This document shows positions 43,460 to 51,253 of a stretch of 64,000 nt of DNA, one piece after another. How positions within the stretch are numbered: the stretch's first letter is position 1; each line of letters begins with the position of its first letter. The stretch is from the NCBI RefSeq assembly GCF_015560805.1, contig NZ_JADMSO010000001.1, forward strand, positions 248,001 to 312,000, written 5' to 3'. This stretch comes from Mediterraneibacter glycyrrhizinilyticus (lineage in GTDB: Bacteria; Bacillota; Clostridia; Lachnospirales; Lachnospiraceae). The notes below the pieces were generated by a model, which worked only from the letters and a program-made list of their open reading frames with translations, was not told the DNA's origin and made no database searches. A program made the position numbers and the translations under genes.

Positions 43460-43813
43460 ATGAACAGAGATGATTTTGAATTTGAGGTGCGTCATGTAGG
43501 GATCAACTGTGAGAATGAAGAAGAGGCAGACGCGGTGGCACAGCGTTTTGAGGATGTGTTCGGATTCACAAAAAAAGCGGGGAACAGTTCGATCTTTGCA
43601 GGAACCGGCGTGGAAGTGATGAAGACGAACTATCTCGGAAAGAACGGACATATTGCGGTTGCGACCAATGATATTGAGAAAGCAAAAGCGTATCTGGCTG
43701 TACAGGGGATCGAGTTTGATGAGGAGAGCGCAAAGTATAAAAATGGGAAGATGGTCGCAATCTATCTGAGAGAAGAGTTCGGCGGCTTTGCAGTGCATCT
43801 TGTACAGAAATAA
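43460..43813 (+). CDS. Small VOC/glyoxalase-fold protein
   Basis: 117 residues with the beta-alpha-beta-beta-beta repeats of the vicinal oxygen chelate fold: EVRHVGINCENEEEADAVAQRFEDVFGF in the first half and GKNGHIAVATNDIEKAKAYLAVQGIEF in the second, ending FGGFAVHLVQK. His and Glu residues at typical metal-ligand places are visible. It starts at 43460 behind AAGGAG. It shares operator architecture with kdgA and precedes it, so it belongs to the uronate regulon. Its function is not known; metabolism of a keto-deoxy sugar acid or removal of a reactive by-product is possible. Confidence 0.82.
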   Translation: MNRDDFEFEVRHVGINCENEEEADAVAQRFEDVFGFTKKAGNSSIFAGTGVEVMKTNYLGKNGHIAVATNDIEKAKAYLAVQGIEFDEESAKYKNGKMVAIYLREEFGGFAVHLVQK

Positions 43814-43848
43814 GTACAGAGATTTTGTTAAAAAAGCCTGAAAAGCAG

Positions 43849-43876
43849 TTGACAAGAAGGAAGAATCGAGTATAAT
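43849..43876 (+). promoter_or_regulatory. kdgA promoter
   Basis: TTGACA (43849-43854), 16-bp spacer, TATAAT (43871-43876). Operator-like palindromes begin 13 bp downstream. Confidence 0.7.
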
Positions 43877-43888
43877 AAAAGCATGAAG

Positions 43889-43923
43889 TTCACATTATGA
43901 AATATAGTTCCACAATGTGAAAC
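43889..43923 (+). promoter_or_regulatory. Two operator-like palindromes spaced 20 bp (candidate IclR sites)
   Basis: Centres at 43895 and 43915. Site A is TTCACA-T-TATGAA; site B is GTTCCACA-A-TGTGAAAC. Motif and spacing match the three sites before the VOC gene. Confidence 0.62.
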
Positions 43924-43967
43924 AACGGACTCGATAACAGAGCAATGCAAATAAGGAGAATGAAAAG

Positions 43968-44609
43968 ATGAGTAATGTATCAGAGACAATTCAGAAAATG
44001 GGTGTAGTACCGGTTGTTGTATTGAACGACGCGAAAGATGCAGCTCCGCTTGCAAAAGCATTGTGTGAGGGCGGACTTCCATGTGCAGAAGTTACATTCC
44101 GTACTGACGCAGCAGAGGAATCTATCCGTGTCATGACAACAGAATATCCGGAGATGTTCGTAGGAGCAGGAACTGTCCTGACGATCGAACAGGTAGACCG
44201 TGCAGTTGCGGCAGGCGCGAAATTCATCGTAAGCCCGGGATTTGATCCGGAGATCGTAGACTACTGTCTGAGCAAAGAGATTCCGGTATATCCGGGATGT
44301 ATCACACCGTCAGAAGTTGCACAGGCGGTCAAGAGAGGACTGAAAGTTGTGAAGTTCTTCCCGGCAGAGCAGTTCGGTGGAGTGGCAACGATCAAAGCAC
44401 TGGCAGCGCCGTATGTAGGCGTGAAATTCATGCCGACAGGCGGAGTCAGCGCTAAGAACCTGGAAAGCTATCTGTCCTGCGATAAGATCGTAGCATGCGG
44501 CGGAAGCTGGATGGTAAAAGGAGATCTTGTAAAAGAGGGTAAATTTGACGAGATCAAAGCGCTGGTTGAAGAAGCTGTCAGCCTGGTAGCAGAGATCCGC
44601 AATAAATAA
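43968..44609 (+). CDS. kdgA: KDPG aldolase / 4-hydroxy-2-oxoglutarate aldolase
   Basis: Cleaves 2-keto-3-deoxy-6-phosphogluconate to pyruvate and glyceraldehyde-3-phosphate in the cytoplasm. 213 residues, a single TIM barrel of class I aldolase type. The Schiff-base lysine lies in VVKFFPAEQFGG (K129); the catalytic Glu is in CAEVTFRTDAAEESI; GAGTVLTIEQ and CGGSWMV are further family marks. Also called eda. First gene of the kdgA-kdgK unit behind an operator-covered promoter, with AAGGAG upstream. Confidence 0.96.
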   Translation: MSNVSETIQKMGVVPVVVLNDAKDAAPLAKALCEGGLPCAEVTFRTDAAEESIRVMTTEYPEMFVGAGTVLTIEQVDRAVAAGAKFIVSPGFDPEIVDYCLSKEIPVYPGCITPSEVAQAVKRGLKVVKFFPAEQFGGVATIKALAAPYVGVKFMPTGGVSAKNLESYLSCDKIVACGGSWMVKGDLVKEGKFDEIKALVEEAVSLVAEIRNK

Positions 44610-44665
44610 TCTTACGAAAAGAATCAAAGAGATCGATCAATAGAAAAAGATAACGGAGGAAAATC

Positions 44666-45691
44666 ATGAGTAAGAAAGTCGTTACATTTGGAGAAATCAT
44701 GCTGAGACTTGCACCGGAGGGATATTACCGTTTCGTGCAGGCAGATACATTCGGAGCAACTTACGGCGGAGGAGAGGCAAACGTAGCAGTTTCCCTTGCC
44801 AACTACGGATTTGATGCAAAATTCGTTACCAAACTTCCGAAACACGAGATCGGACAGGCAGCAGTGAATTCCCTGAGAAAATATGGAGTAGATACTTCTT
44901 TCATCGCCCGCGGCGGAGACAGAGTCGGAATCTACTTCCTTGAAAAAGGAGCATCCCAGAGACCGTCCAAGGTTATTTACGACAGAGCAGGTTCTTCTAT
45001 TTATACAGCAGCTCCGGAAGACTTCGATTGGAAAGCGATCTTCGACGGAGCAGAATGGTTCCACTTTACAGGAATCACACCGGCGCTCAACGACGGTGTT
45101 GCAGCGATCTGTCTGGAAGCTTGTAAGGCTGCAAAAGAAGCAGGCGTGAATATTTCCTGTGACTTAAATTACAGAAACAAACTGTGGAGCAAAGAGAAAG
45201 CCGGACAGGTAATGGGCGAGCTCTGCAAATATGTAGATGTCTGCATCGCAAATGAAGAAGACGCGGCAGACGTATTTGGAATCAAAGCGGCAGATACCGA
45301 TGTGTACGCAGGTGAAGTGAACCACGAGGGATACAAAGACGTGGCAAAACAGCTTGCAGACCGTTTCGGATTCGAGAAAGTAGCGATCACACTTCGTGAA
45401 TCACTTTCCGCAAATGACAATAACTGGTCCGCAATGCTTTACGACGGAACAGATTACTATTTCAGCAAAAAATATAAAATGCATATCGTAGATCGTGTCG
45501 GCGGCGGAGACAGCTTCGGCGGCGGACTGATCGCAGCAACACTGAACGGATATGATGCACAGGCTACCATTGAATTTGCAGTAGCGGCATCCTGTCTGAA
45601 ACACTCCATCGAGGGTGACTTCAATATGGTCTCCATGGACGAAGTTGCAAAACTTGCCGGCGGCGATGCTTCCGGACGTGTCCAGAGATAA
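44666..45691 (+). CDS. kdgK: 2-keto-3-deoxygluconate kinase (PfkB family)
   Basis: 341 residues of the ribokinase/PfkB fold. The N-terminal KKVVTFGEIMLRLAPEGYYRF and GATYGGGEANVAVSLANYGFDAKFVTKL are typical of KDG kinases; the anion hole and catalytic base motif reads DRVGGGDSFGGGL. It phosphorylates KDG at O-6 for KdgA. Co-transcribed with kdgA (56 bp gap). AACGGAGGA precedes the ATG. Confidence 0.94.
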   Translation: MSKKVVTFGEIMLRLAPEGYYRFVQADTFGATYGGGEANVAVSLANYGFDAKFVTKLPKHEIGQAAVNSLRKYGVDTSFIARGGDRVGIYFLEKGASQRPSKVIYDRAGSSIYTAAPEDFDWKAIFDGAEWFHFTGITPALNDGVAAICLEACKAAKEAGVNISCDLNYRNKLWSKEKAGQVMGELCKYVDVCIANEEDAADVFGIKAADTDVYAGEVNHEGYKDVAKQLADRFGFEKVAITLRESLSANDNNWSAMLYDGTDYYFSKKYKMHIVDRVGGGDSFGGGLIAATLNGYDAQATIEFAVAASCLKHSIEGDFNMVSMDEVAKLAGGDASGRVQR

Positions 45692-45816
45692 TAAATAATC
45701 CCTATTTGCTATGCAGGAATATGGCTGTCACGAAAGTGGCAGCTATATTGCTATATGCACCAAAACGCATGAGATACAAAGCCTGAGAAGATCTGGGAAG
45801 AATCCGGGAAAAGAGG

Positions 45817-45845
45817 TGGAAACAGATCTTTTCCGGCAGTATAAT
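45817..45845 (+). promoter_or_regulatory. Possible uxaC promoter
   Basis: TGGAAA (45817-45822), 17-bp spacer, TATAAT (45840-45845). The -35 matches at four of six positions. Upstream, at about 45721-45756, the hairpin GCTGTCAC-GAAA-GTGGCAGC closes the kdgK side of the 225-bp gap without a T tract. Confidence 0.4.
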
Positions 45846-45916
45846 AAACAAAGAAAAGCAACGCATAAAACGCAGAAAACAAAACTGGAAAATCAGAAAC
45901 ACAAGGAGGATATGAA

Positions 45917-47332
45917 ATGAAAGCATTTATGGACGAAGAATTTCTCTTGTCAACGAAGACCGCGCAGAAGTTGTATCACGAGTACGCTGAGGTAATGCCG
46001 ATCTTGGACTATCATTGCCATCTGGTTCCGCGGGAGATTTACGAAGACCGGAAATTTGAGAACATCACACAGGCATGGCTGGAAGCAGATCATTACAAAT
46101 GGCGTCAGATGCGTTCCAACGGTGTGGAAGAACGTTACATTACCGGAGACGCCACGGATCGCGAGAAGTTCCAGAAATGGGCGGAGACATTGGAGATGGC
46201 GATCGGAAATCCGCTGTATCACTGGAGTCATCTGGAATTGAAACGATATTTCGGATATGACGGATATTTGAATGGAGAGACTGCAGAGGAAGTATGGAAT
46301 CTGTGCAATGCAAAACTGCAGGAAGACGGTATGACCGCCCGTAACCTGATCAAACAGTCCAACGTAACGCTTGTATGTACGACAGACGATCCGATCGATT
46401 CGCTGGAGTGGCACAAAAAGCTGGCTGAGGATGAGACTTTTGACGTACAGGTTCTTCCGGCATGGAGACCGGATAAGGCAATGAACCTGGAGAAACCGGA
46501 TTATCTGGATTACCTTGCGAAGCTGGAAACAGCAAGCGGTATGAAGATCGACAGCTTTGCCGCATTGATCGAGGCTCTGAAAAACCGGATGGATTTCTTT
46601 GCGGAGAATGGCTGTACTGTTTCTGATCACGGTCTGGAATATGTGATGCATGTGCCAGCGACAGAAGAAGAGGTTGAGAAGATCTTTGCGAAGCGGTTGT
46701 CCGGTGAGACTGTAAGTCGTCAGGAAGAATTACAGTTCAAGACTGCATATATGACAGCGCTCGGAAAAGAATACCATAAGAGAAACTGGGTAATGCAGCT
46801 TCATTACGGTGTGAAACGTGACAATAACCGCCGGGTATTCAATGAACTGGGACCGGATGCGGGAATCGACTGCATCAACAACTTTGCACCGTCTTCCGAG
46901 ATGGCAGATTATCTGAACGGACTGGCAGAGACAGACGAGCTTCCGAAGACGATCCTTTATTCGCTGAATCCGACAGACAACGCATCGATCGGAACGATCA
47001 TCGGATGTTTCCAGGATTCTTCCTGCATCGGAAAGATCCAGCAGGGAAGCGGCTGGTGGTTCAATGACAATAAGACCGGAATGATCGAGCAGATGACATC
47101 ACTTGCTAATTTAGGACTTCTTGGCAACTTTGTCGGAATGCTGACCGATTCCAGAAGCTTCCTTTCTTATACAAGACATGAATATTTCCGCCGCATCCTG
47201 TGCGAGCTGATCGGAGGATGGGTAGAAAACGGAGAGTATCCGGAAGATTACAAGGCATTGGAGAAGATCGTAAAAGGAATTTCCTATAACAATGCGGTAA
47301 GATATTTCGGATTTGATCTGGAAAAGAAATAG
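45917..47332 (+). CDS. uxaC: Glucuronate/uronate isomerase
   Basis: Isomerises D-glucuronate to D-fructuronate (and D-galacturonate to D-tagaturonate), the entry step of hexuronate catabolism. 471 residues, the family length. Typical segments are FMDEEFLLSTKTAQKLYHEYAEVMPILDYHCHLVP at the N-terminus (metal-type DYHCH motif of the amidohydrolase-like barrel), CTTDDPIDSLEWH, WVMQLHYGVKRDNNRRVFNELGPDAG and LTDSRSFLSYTRHEYFRRILC. AAGGAGGA lies six bases before the ATG. It closes the plus-strand uronate genes before the AraC/GH2/GPH group. Confidence 0.97.
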   Translation: MKAFMDEEFLLSTKTAQKLYHEYAEVMPILDYHCHLVPREIYEDRKFENITQAWLEADHYKWRQMRSNGVEERYITGDATDREKFQKWAETLEMAIGNPLYHWSHLELKRYFGYDGYLNGETAEEVWNLCNAKLQEDGMTARNLIKQSNVTLVCTTDDPIDSLEWHKKLAEDETFDVQVLPAWRPDKAMNLEKPDYLDYLAKLETASGMKIDSFAALIEALKNRMDFFAENGCTVSDHGLEYVMHVPATEEEVEKIFAKRLSGETVSRQEELQFKTAYMTALGKEYHKRNWVMQLHYGVKRDNNRRVFNELGPDAGIDCINNFAPSSEMADYLNGLAETDELPKTILYSLNPTDNASIGTIIGCFQDSSCIGKIQQGSGWWFNDNKTGMIEQMTSLANLGLLGNFVGMLTDSRSFLSYTRHEYFRRILCELIGGWVENGEYPEDYKALEKIVKGISYNNAVRYFGFDLEKK

Positions 47333-47345
47333 ACGATTCCAAACA

Positions 47346-47395
47346 GGGGCGATCGCTTCACGATTTATCAATCATGAAAGCAACCGCCCCTCAAA
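47346..47395. terminator. Hairpin between convergent uxaC and AraC genes
   Basis: GGGGCG at 47346 pairs with CGCCCC at 47385-47390, with an inner GCTTc/GAAAGC pairing. The T tract is poor (TCAAATCTTC). Same family of CAGGGG-type ends as elsewhere in the window. Confidence 0.55.
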
Positions 47396-47424
47396 TCTTC
47401 GCACATCTGGAAAATTTTAAGAAA

Positions 47425-48651
47425 TTAAGAAATCCCATCCCGATATTCTTTCGGTGTTTTCCCTACATACTTCTTGAAAATCTTTGTAAAATAATTGACG
47501 TCCGGAATCCCGCAGTACTGCGCGATCGTCTGGATCTGCATACTGCTGGAATTGAGGAGGAACAGCGCGTGTTCCACCCGTTTCTTGTTGACGTAATCGG
47601 TCAGTGTCTGCCCGGTTTCTTTTTTAAATAAGGTAGAAAGATAGCTGGCATTGACGTTGAGGAGTGCTGCCTGTGTCTTCAGACTTAGGTCTGCAGTCAG
47701 ATCGGAGTCGATCCGGACAAGTACTTTCTGGATCAGCAGAGAATAGCCTTTCATGGAATGGTTCTTTACAAGCAGACAGTATTTATGCACCATCTCTTTT
47801 TGGAGCGCAACCGCATTTTCCGGTGTGCTGATCTGCTCGATCTGGCGCGCAAAACGTGAGGAAAGGCTGTCAATGTGGAGCGGATGTACAGATCCGGCTT
47901 CGGCGCCTTTCCGGAGCAGTGTATTTAAAATGATCGTATAGTTTTTCAGACTCCGGATCGGGTCGGCGCTCCGTTTTTCCATCCGCAGTATATTGTTGTT
48001 GCCCATCATCATCTCGGCTTTTTGCACCAGTCCCTGCGAAACGGCATGAATCATGTTATTTTCCTGTGCATAACGATCTTCCAGACGATGCATGGATAAA
48101 AAGGCTTCTTCCGGTTCCTGAAAATCCGGTCGTGATGCGACAGGCTCTATATTATCGGAAAGCCGGCGTTCGATTGTTTCTACAGAAAAGCTTTCTATAC
48201 TTCCGTAAAGCTTCTCGCAGAAAGTTGAGATGATCGCAAACAAGGTATTTTCATCCGAGTGAAGTGGAAGATCGCTGTAATAACGGTGGAACTGGGAAAA
48301 CTGCCGGGGAGACAGCGACAATTTTTCGGCTAGTTTTAACACCATTTGTTCGGTAATCTCCGTATAAGTAAAAGGACCGATCACGAGGTATTTGGAGGGC
48401 GTTGTCTCGGGAAGCGCAAAAAGAAGATAGTTGCACAAATATTCGTCTTTGATCCGAAATACCGTGTTTTCTTTCAAAGGTTCCTCGAACAGAGCCAGTG
48501 TTTTCTGATAATCCGGTTCTTTGTATAACATTCTGCGCAGACCGAAGTCCAGTTCCGGAGGTTCGGAAGTTGGATATTCGATGATGTTGACCGGCAGATG
48601 GAGATTTTTCATCAGAGAACATAAAAAATTCAATTCTGTATCATAATACAT
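47425..48651 (-). CDS. AraC-family regulator, divergent from the GH2 gene
   Basis: 408 residues: a long N-terminal sensing region (1-300) without a clear cupin signature, and a C-terminal AraC domain with two helix-turn-helices (LSLKTQAALLNVNASYLSTLFKKETGQTLTDYVNKKRVEHA and IQTIAQYCGIPDVNYFTKIFKKYVGKTPKEYRD). The start at 48651 (MYYDTEL) follows AAAGAGG; a possible promoter TTGTAT-17-GATAAT lies at 48699-48671 on the minus strand. It faces away from the GH2-GPH pair, so it probably controls glycuronide or galactoside uptake and cleavage. Confidence 0.9.
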   Translation of the reverse strand: MYYDTELNFLCSLMKNLHLPVNIIEYPTSEPPELDFGLRRMLYKEPDYQKTLALFEEPLKENTVFRIKDEYLCNYLLFALPETTPSKYLVIGPFTYTEITEQMVLKLAEKLSLSPRQFSQFHRYYSDLPLHSDENTLFAIISTFCEKLYGSIESFSVETIERRLSDNIEPVASRPDFQEPEEAFLSMHRLEDRYAQENNMIHAVSQGLVQKAEMMMGNNNILRMEKRSADPIRSLKNYTIILNTLLRKGAEAGSVHPLHIDSLSSRFARQIEQISTPENAVALQKEMVHKYCLLVKNHSMKGYSLLIQKVLVRIDSDLTADLSLKTQAALLNVNASYLSTLFKKETGQTLTDYVNKKRVEHALFLLNSSSMQIQTIAQYCGIPDVNYFTKIFKKYVGKTPKEYRDGIS

Positions 48652-48887
48652 AAATAGCCTCTTTCTGGAAATTATCGTTAATGATGTAACAAAATACAAT
48701 TTATGGAATCGTAAGATTCTTTTTTATTATCGTACAATTTTTAGATGGATGCAAGACATAATAAAAAAAATACGAATAAATGCAAAAAAAATTCTAACGT
48801 AAAAAGCAGGATTTCTATTAATATATGAATATAAGAGCTGTGACCCGAGCAATAGGGCAACGGCAGCAGCGAAGAAGGAGGAACAAT

Positions 48888-51155
48888 ATGCGCAATATCA
48901 TCAACTTAAACAAAGACTGGAAGTTTATCCAGAAAGATGCGGGACTGCCGAACAGCCTGCCGACAGACTGGACAAGCGTGGATCTTCCGCATACATGGAA
49001 TGCGGTGGACGGTCACGACGGAAACGGAAGCTTTGACCGCGGAACATACTGGTATGCAAAGACATTTGCGACGCCAAAACAGGCATTTGGCGGAAACCGT
49101 GTATTTGTTGAGATCCTTGCAGCAGGACAGCAGGCGACGGTATATGTCAACGGAACAGAAGTTGTGTATCATGAGGGCGGATATTCCACATTCCGCGCCG
49201 ACGTTACAGATCTCTGCAAAGAGGATGGCGAGAATCTTCTGGTCGTTGCCTGCAGTAATGAGCGAAAAGAGAGCGTGTATCCGCAGTCTGCAGACTTCAC
49301 GTTTTACGGAGGGCTGTACCGCGGCGTGAACATCATCAGCGTGCCGGACGCGCATTTCGATCTGGAATATTACGGAGGTCCGGGAATTCAGGTGACGCCG
49401 ACACCGTGTGACTGCGGCGGCGCAATGTTTGACATCGTAACGTATACAAAAGGGAGCGATGAGAACTTTACCGTGCTCTACTCTATCTGCGATGCAGAGG
49501 GGCAGGAAGTGGCAGGCGGATGCCGTCCGGCAGATGACACGAAGATCAAACTGTTCGTGCCGGATGCAAAGAAATGGGAGATCGACGATCCGTATCTGTA
49601 TACCGTGACCGCACGTCTTCAGAGAAGAAACGAGACATTCGACGAGGTGAACGCGCGCGTAGGTGTGAGAAGCTTCTCCTGCGATCCGGAAAAAGGATTT
49701 ATCATCAACGGAAAAGAGACGCCGCTGCGCGGAGTGAGCCGTCATCAGGATATGCTTTATAAAGGAAACGCGCTGAGCAAAGAAGAGCATTATCATGATG
49801 CGGAGCTGATCAAAGAGCTGGGAGCAAATACGATCCGTCTGGCACATTATCAGCATAACCAGTATTTCTATGACGCATGTGACGAACTTGGATTTGTGAT
49901 CTGGGCAGAGATTCCGTTTATCAGTGTGATGAATAAAGATCCGGAAGCACATCAGAACTGTATCAGCCAGATGAAAGAACTTGTCATCCAGAACTATAAC
50001 CATCCGTCCATCTGCTTCTGGGGAATCTCCAATGAGATCCTGATCGGAGGAATTTCCGAGCAGCTCGTGGAGAACCACAAAGAACTGAACGCGCTTGTAA
50101 AAGAGTTGGATCCGACAAGACTGACAACGATCGCCCATGTAAGTATGACGCCGATCGAAAGCCCGCTTCATCATATCACCGATGTGATCAGCTACAATCA
50201 TTATTTCGGATGGTACGGCGGAAAGATGGAAGACAACGGACCGTGGATGGATAACTTCCATAAAGTACACCCGGATCTCTGCGTGGGAATGTCCGAGTAC
50301 GGATGTGAGGGAATCATCACCTATCACGGACCGAACCCGGCATGCAAGGATTACAGTGAGGAATATCAGGCGCTTTACCATGAGCACATGGCGAAAATGC
50401 TGGACGAGCGTCCGTGGATCTGGTCTTCCCATGTATGGAACATGTTTGACTTTGGCTGTGCTGCCCGTGACGAGGGCGGCGTTGCAGGACGCAACAACAA
50501 AGGTCTTGTGACAATGGACCGCAAGACAAAGAAAGACAGCTATTATATTTACAAAGCATACTGGAATAAAGCGCCGATGGTGCACATCTGCGGAAGAAGA
50601 TATGCACAGCGTGCAGGCGAGACGACGGAAATCCGCGTATATTCCAACCAGCCGACGGTTACACTGTACTTAAACGGAGAAAAAGCAGAAGAGAAGAGTG
50701 CAGAGAAAGTCTTCGTATTTACTGTGGCGCTTGCAGAGGGACAGAACATCGTTGTTGCAGAGGCTGGCGGTGTAAAAGACAGTATTACACTGGAAAAAGT
50801 AGAAAAAGAGCCGGAGATCTATGTACTTCCGGAAGTCAACGAACGGGCTGAGGGCGTTGCAAACTGGTTCAGCACGGTCGGAGAAATGGATCTGAAAGCT
50901 CCGATGGAATTTCCGGAAGGAAAATACAACATCCACTGTACAATGGAAGAGATTGCAGAATCTCCGGAAGCGCTGGCAGTGCTTACCGAGGCAGTGAAAC
51001 TGGCGATGAACATGAAAGTCACTCCGGGCGCCGGCATGTGGGATATGATGAAAGGAATGACGCCGGAGCGGATCGGTCAGATGGCAGGAAATATGATCCC
51101 GGAGGGATTTATAGAGAGTCTGAACCTGAAACTGACAAAGATTGAGAAGAAATAA
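48888..51155 (+). CDS. Glycoside hydrolase family 2 protein (beta-galactosidase/beta-glucuronidase type)
   Basis: 755 residues, no signal peptide. Sugar-binding domain (LNKDWKFIQKDAG, WTSVDLPHTWNAVDG, YWYAKTF), Ig-like domain, TIM barrel with GANTIRLAHYQHNQYFYDACDELGFVIWAEIP, proton donor in GISNEI (E383) and nucleophile in GMSEYGCEG (E470), then C-terminal beta domain. The loop GRNNKGLVTMDRKTKKD contains an N-x-K pattern, which is seen in beta-glucuronidases but also in many GH2 beta-galactosidases, so it does not settle specificity. Linkage to uxaC and a GPH symporter makes glucuronide or galacturonide cleavage attractive. About 100 extra residues at the C-terminus match nothing I recognise. 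Start set by AAGGAGGAA. Confidence 0.88.
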   Translation: MRNIINLNKDWKFIQKDAGLPNSLPTDWTSVDLPHTWNAVDGHDGNGSFDRGTYWYAKTFATPKQAFGGNRVFVEILAAGQQATVYVNGTEVVYHEGGYSTFRADVTDLCKEDGENLLVVACSNERKESVYPQSADFTFYGGLYRGVNIISVPDAHFDLEYYGGPGIQVTPTPCDCGGAMFDIVTYTKGSDENFTVLYSICDAEGQEVAGGCRPADDTKIKLFVPDAKKWEIDDPYLYTVTARLQRRNETFDEVNARVGVRSFSCDPEKGFIINGKETPLRGVSRHQDMLYKGNALSKEEHYHDAELIKELGANTIRLAHYQHNQYFYDACDELGFVIWAEIPFISVMNKDPEAHQNCISQMKELVIQNYNHPSICFWGISNEILIGGISEQLVENHKELNALVKELDPTRLTTIAHVSMTPIESPLHHITDVISYNHYFGWYGGKMEDNGPWMDNFHKVHPDLCVGMSEYGCEGIITYHGPNPACKDYSEEYQALYHEHMAKMLDERPWIWSSHVWNMFDFGCAARDEGGVAGRNNKGLVTMDRKTKKDSYYIYKAYWNKAPMVHICGRRYAQRAGETTEIRVYSNQPTVTLYLNGEKAEEKSAEKVFVFTVALAEGQNIVVAEAGGVKDSITLEKVEKEPEIYVLPEVNERAEGVANWFSTVGEMDLKAPMEFPEGKYNIHCTMEEIAESPEALAVLTEAVKLAMNMKVTPGAGMWDMMKGMTPERIGQMAGNMIPEGFIESLNLKLTKIEKK

Positions 51156-51253
51156 GCAAAGGAAGCATAAGAGTTTCAGATAAACTTGCGGAGTGTGCAA
51201 AATGTTTTTTGGACACTCCGGGAATCAGAGAGTAGAGAAAAAGGAGCGTTTAT

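Noticed and set aside
45711-45920. Short open frame before uxaC
   Set aside because: Very basic, no ribosome site, and it overlaps the uxaC start; the stretch is better read as a promoter-containing gap.
48906-50585. Open frame of 559 codons on the minus strand
   Set aside because: It lies wholly antisense to the GH2 gene with catalytic motifs, has no ribosome site and a composition typical of a mirrored coding frame (rich in Cys, His, Arg).
48888-51155. Firm assignment as beta-glucuronidase (uidA) from the N-x-K pattern and uronate context
   Set aside because: The same loop pattern occurs in many GH2 beta-galactosidases, so the specificity is left open.
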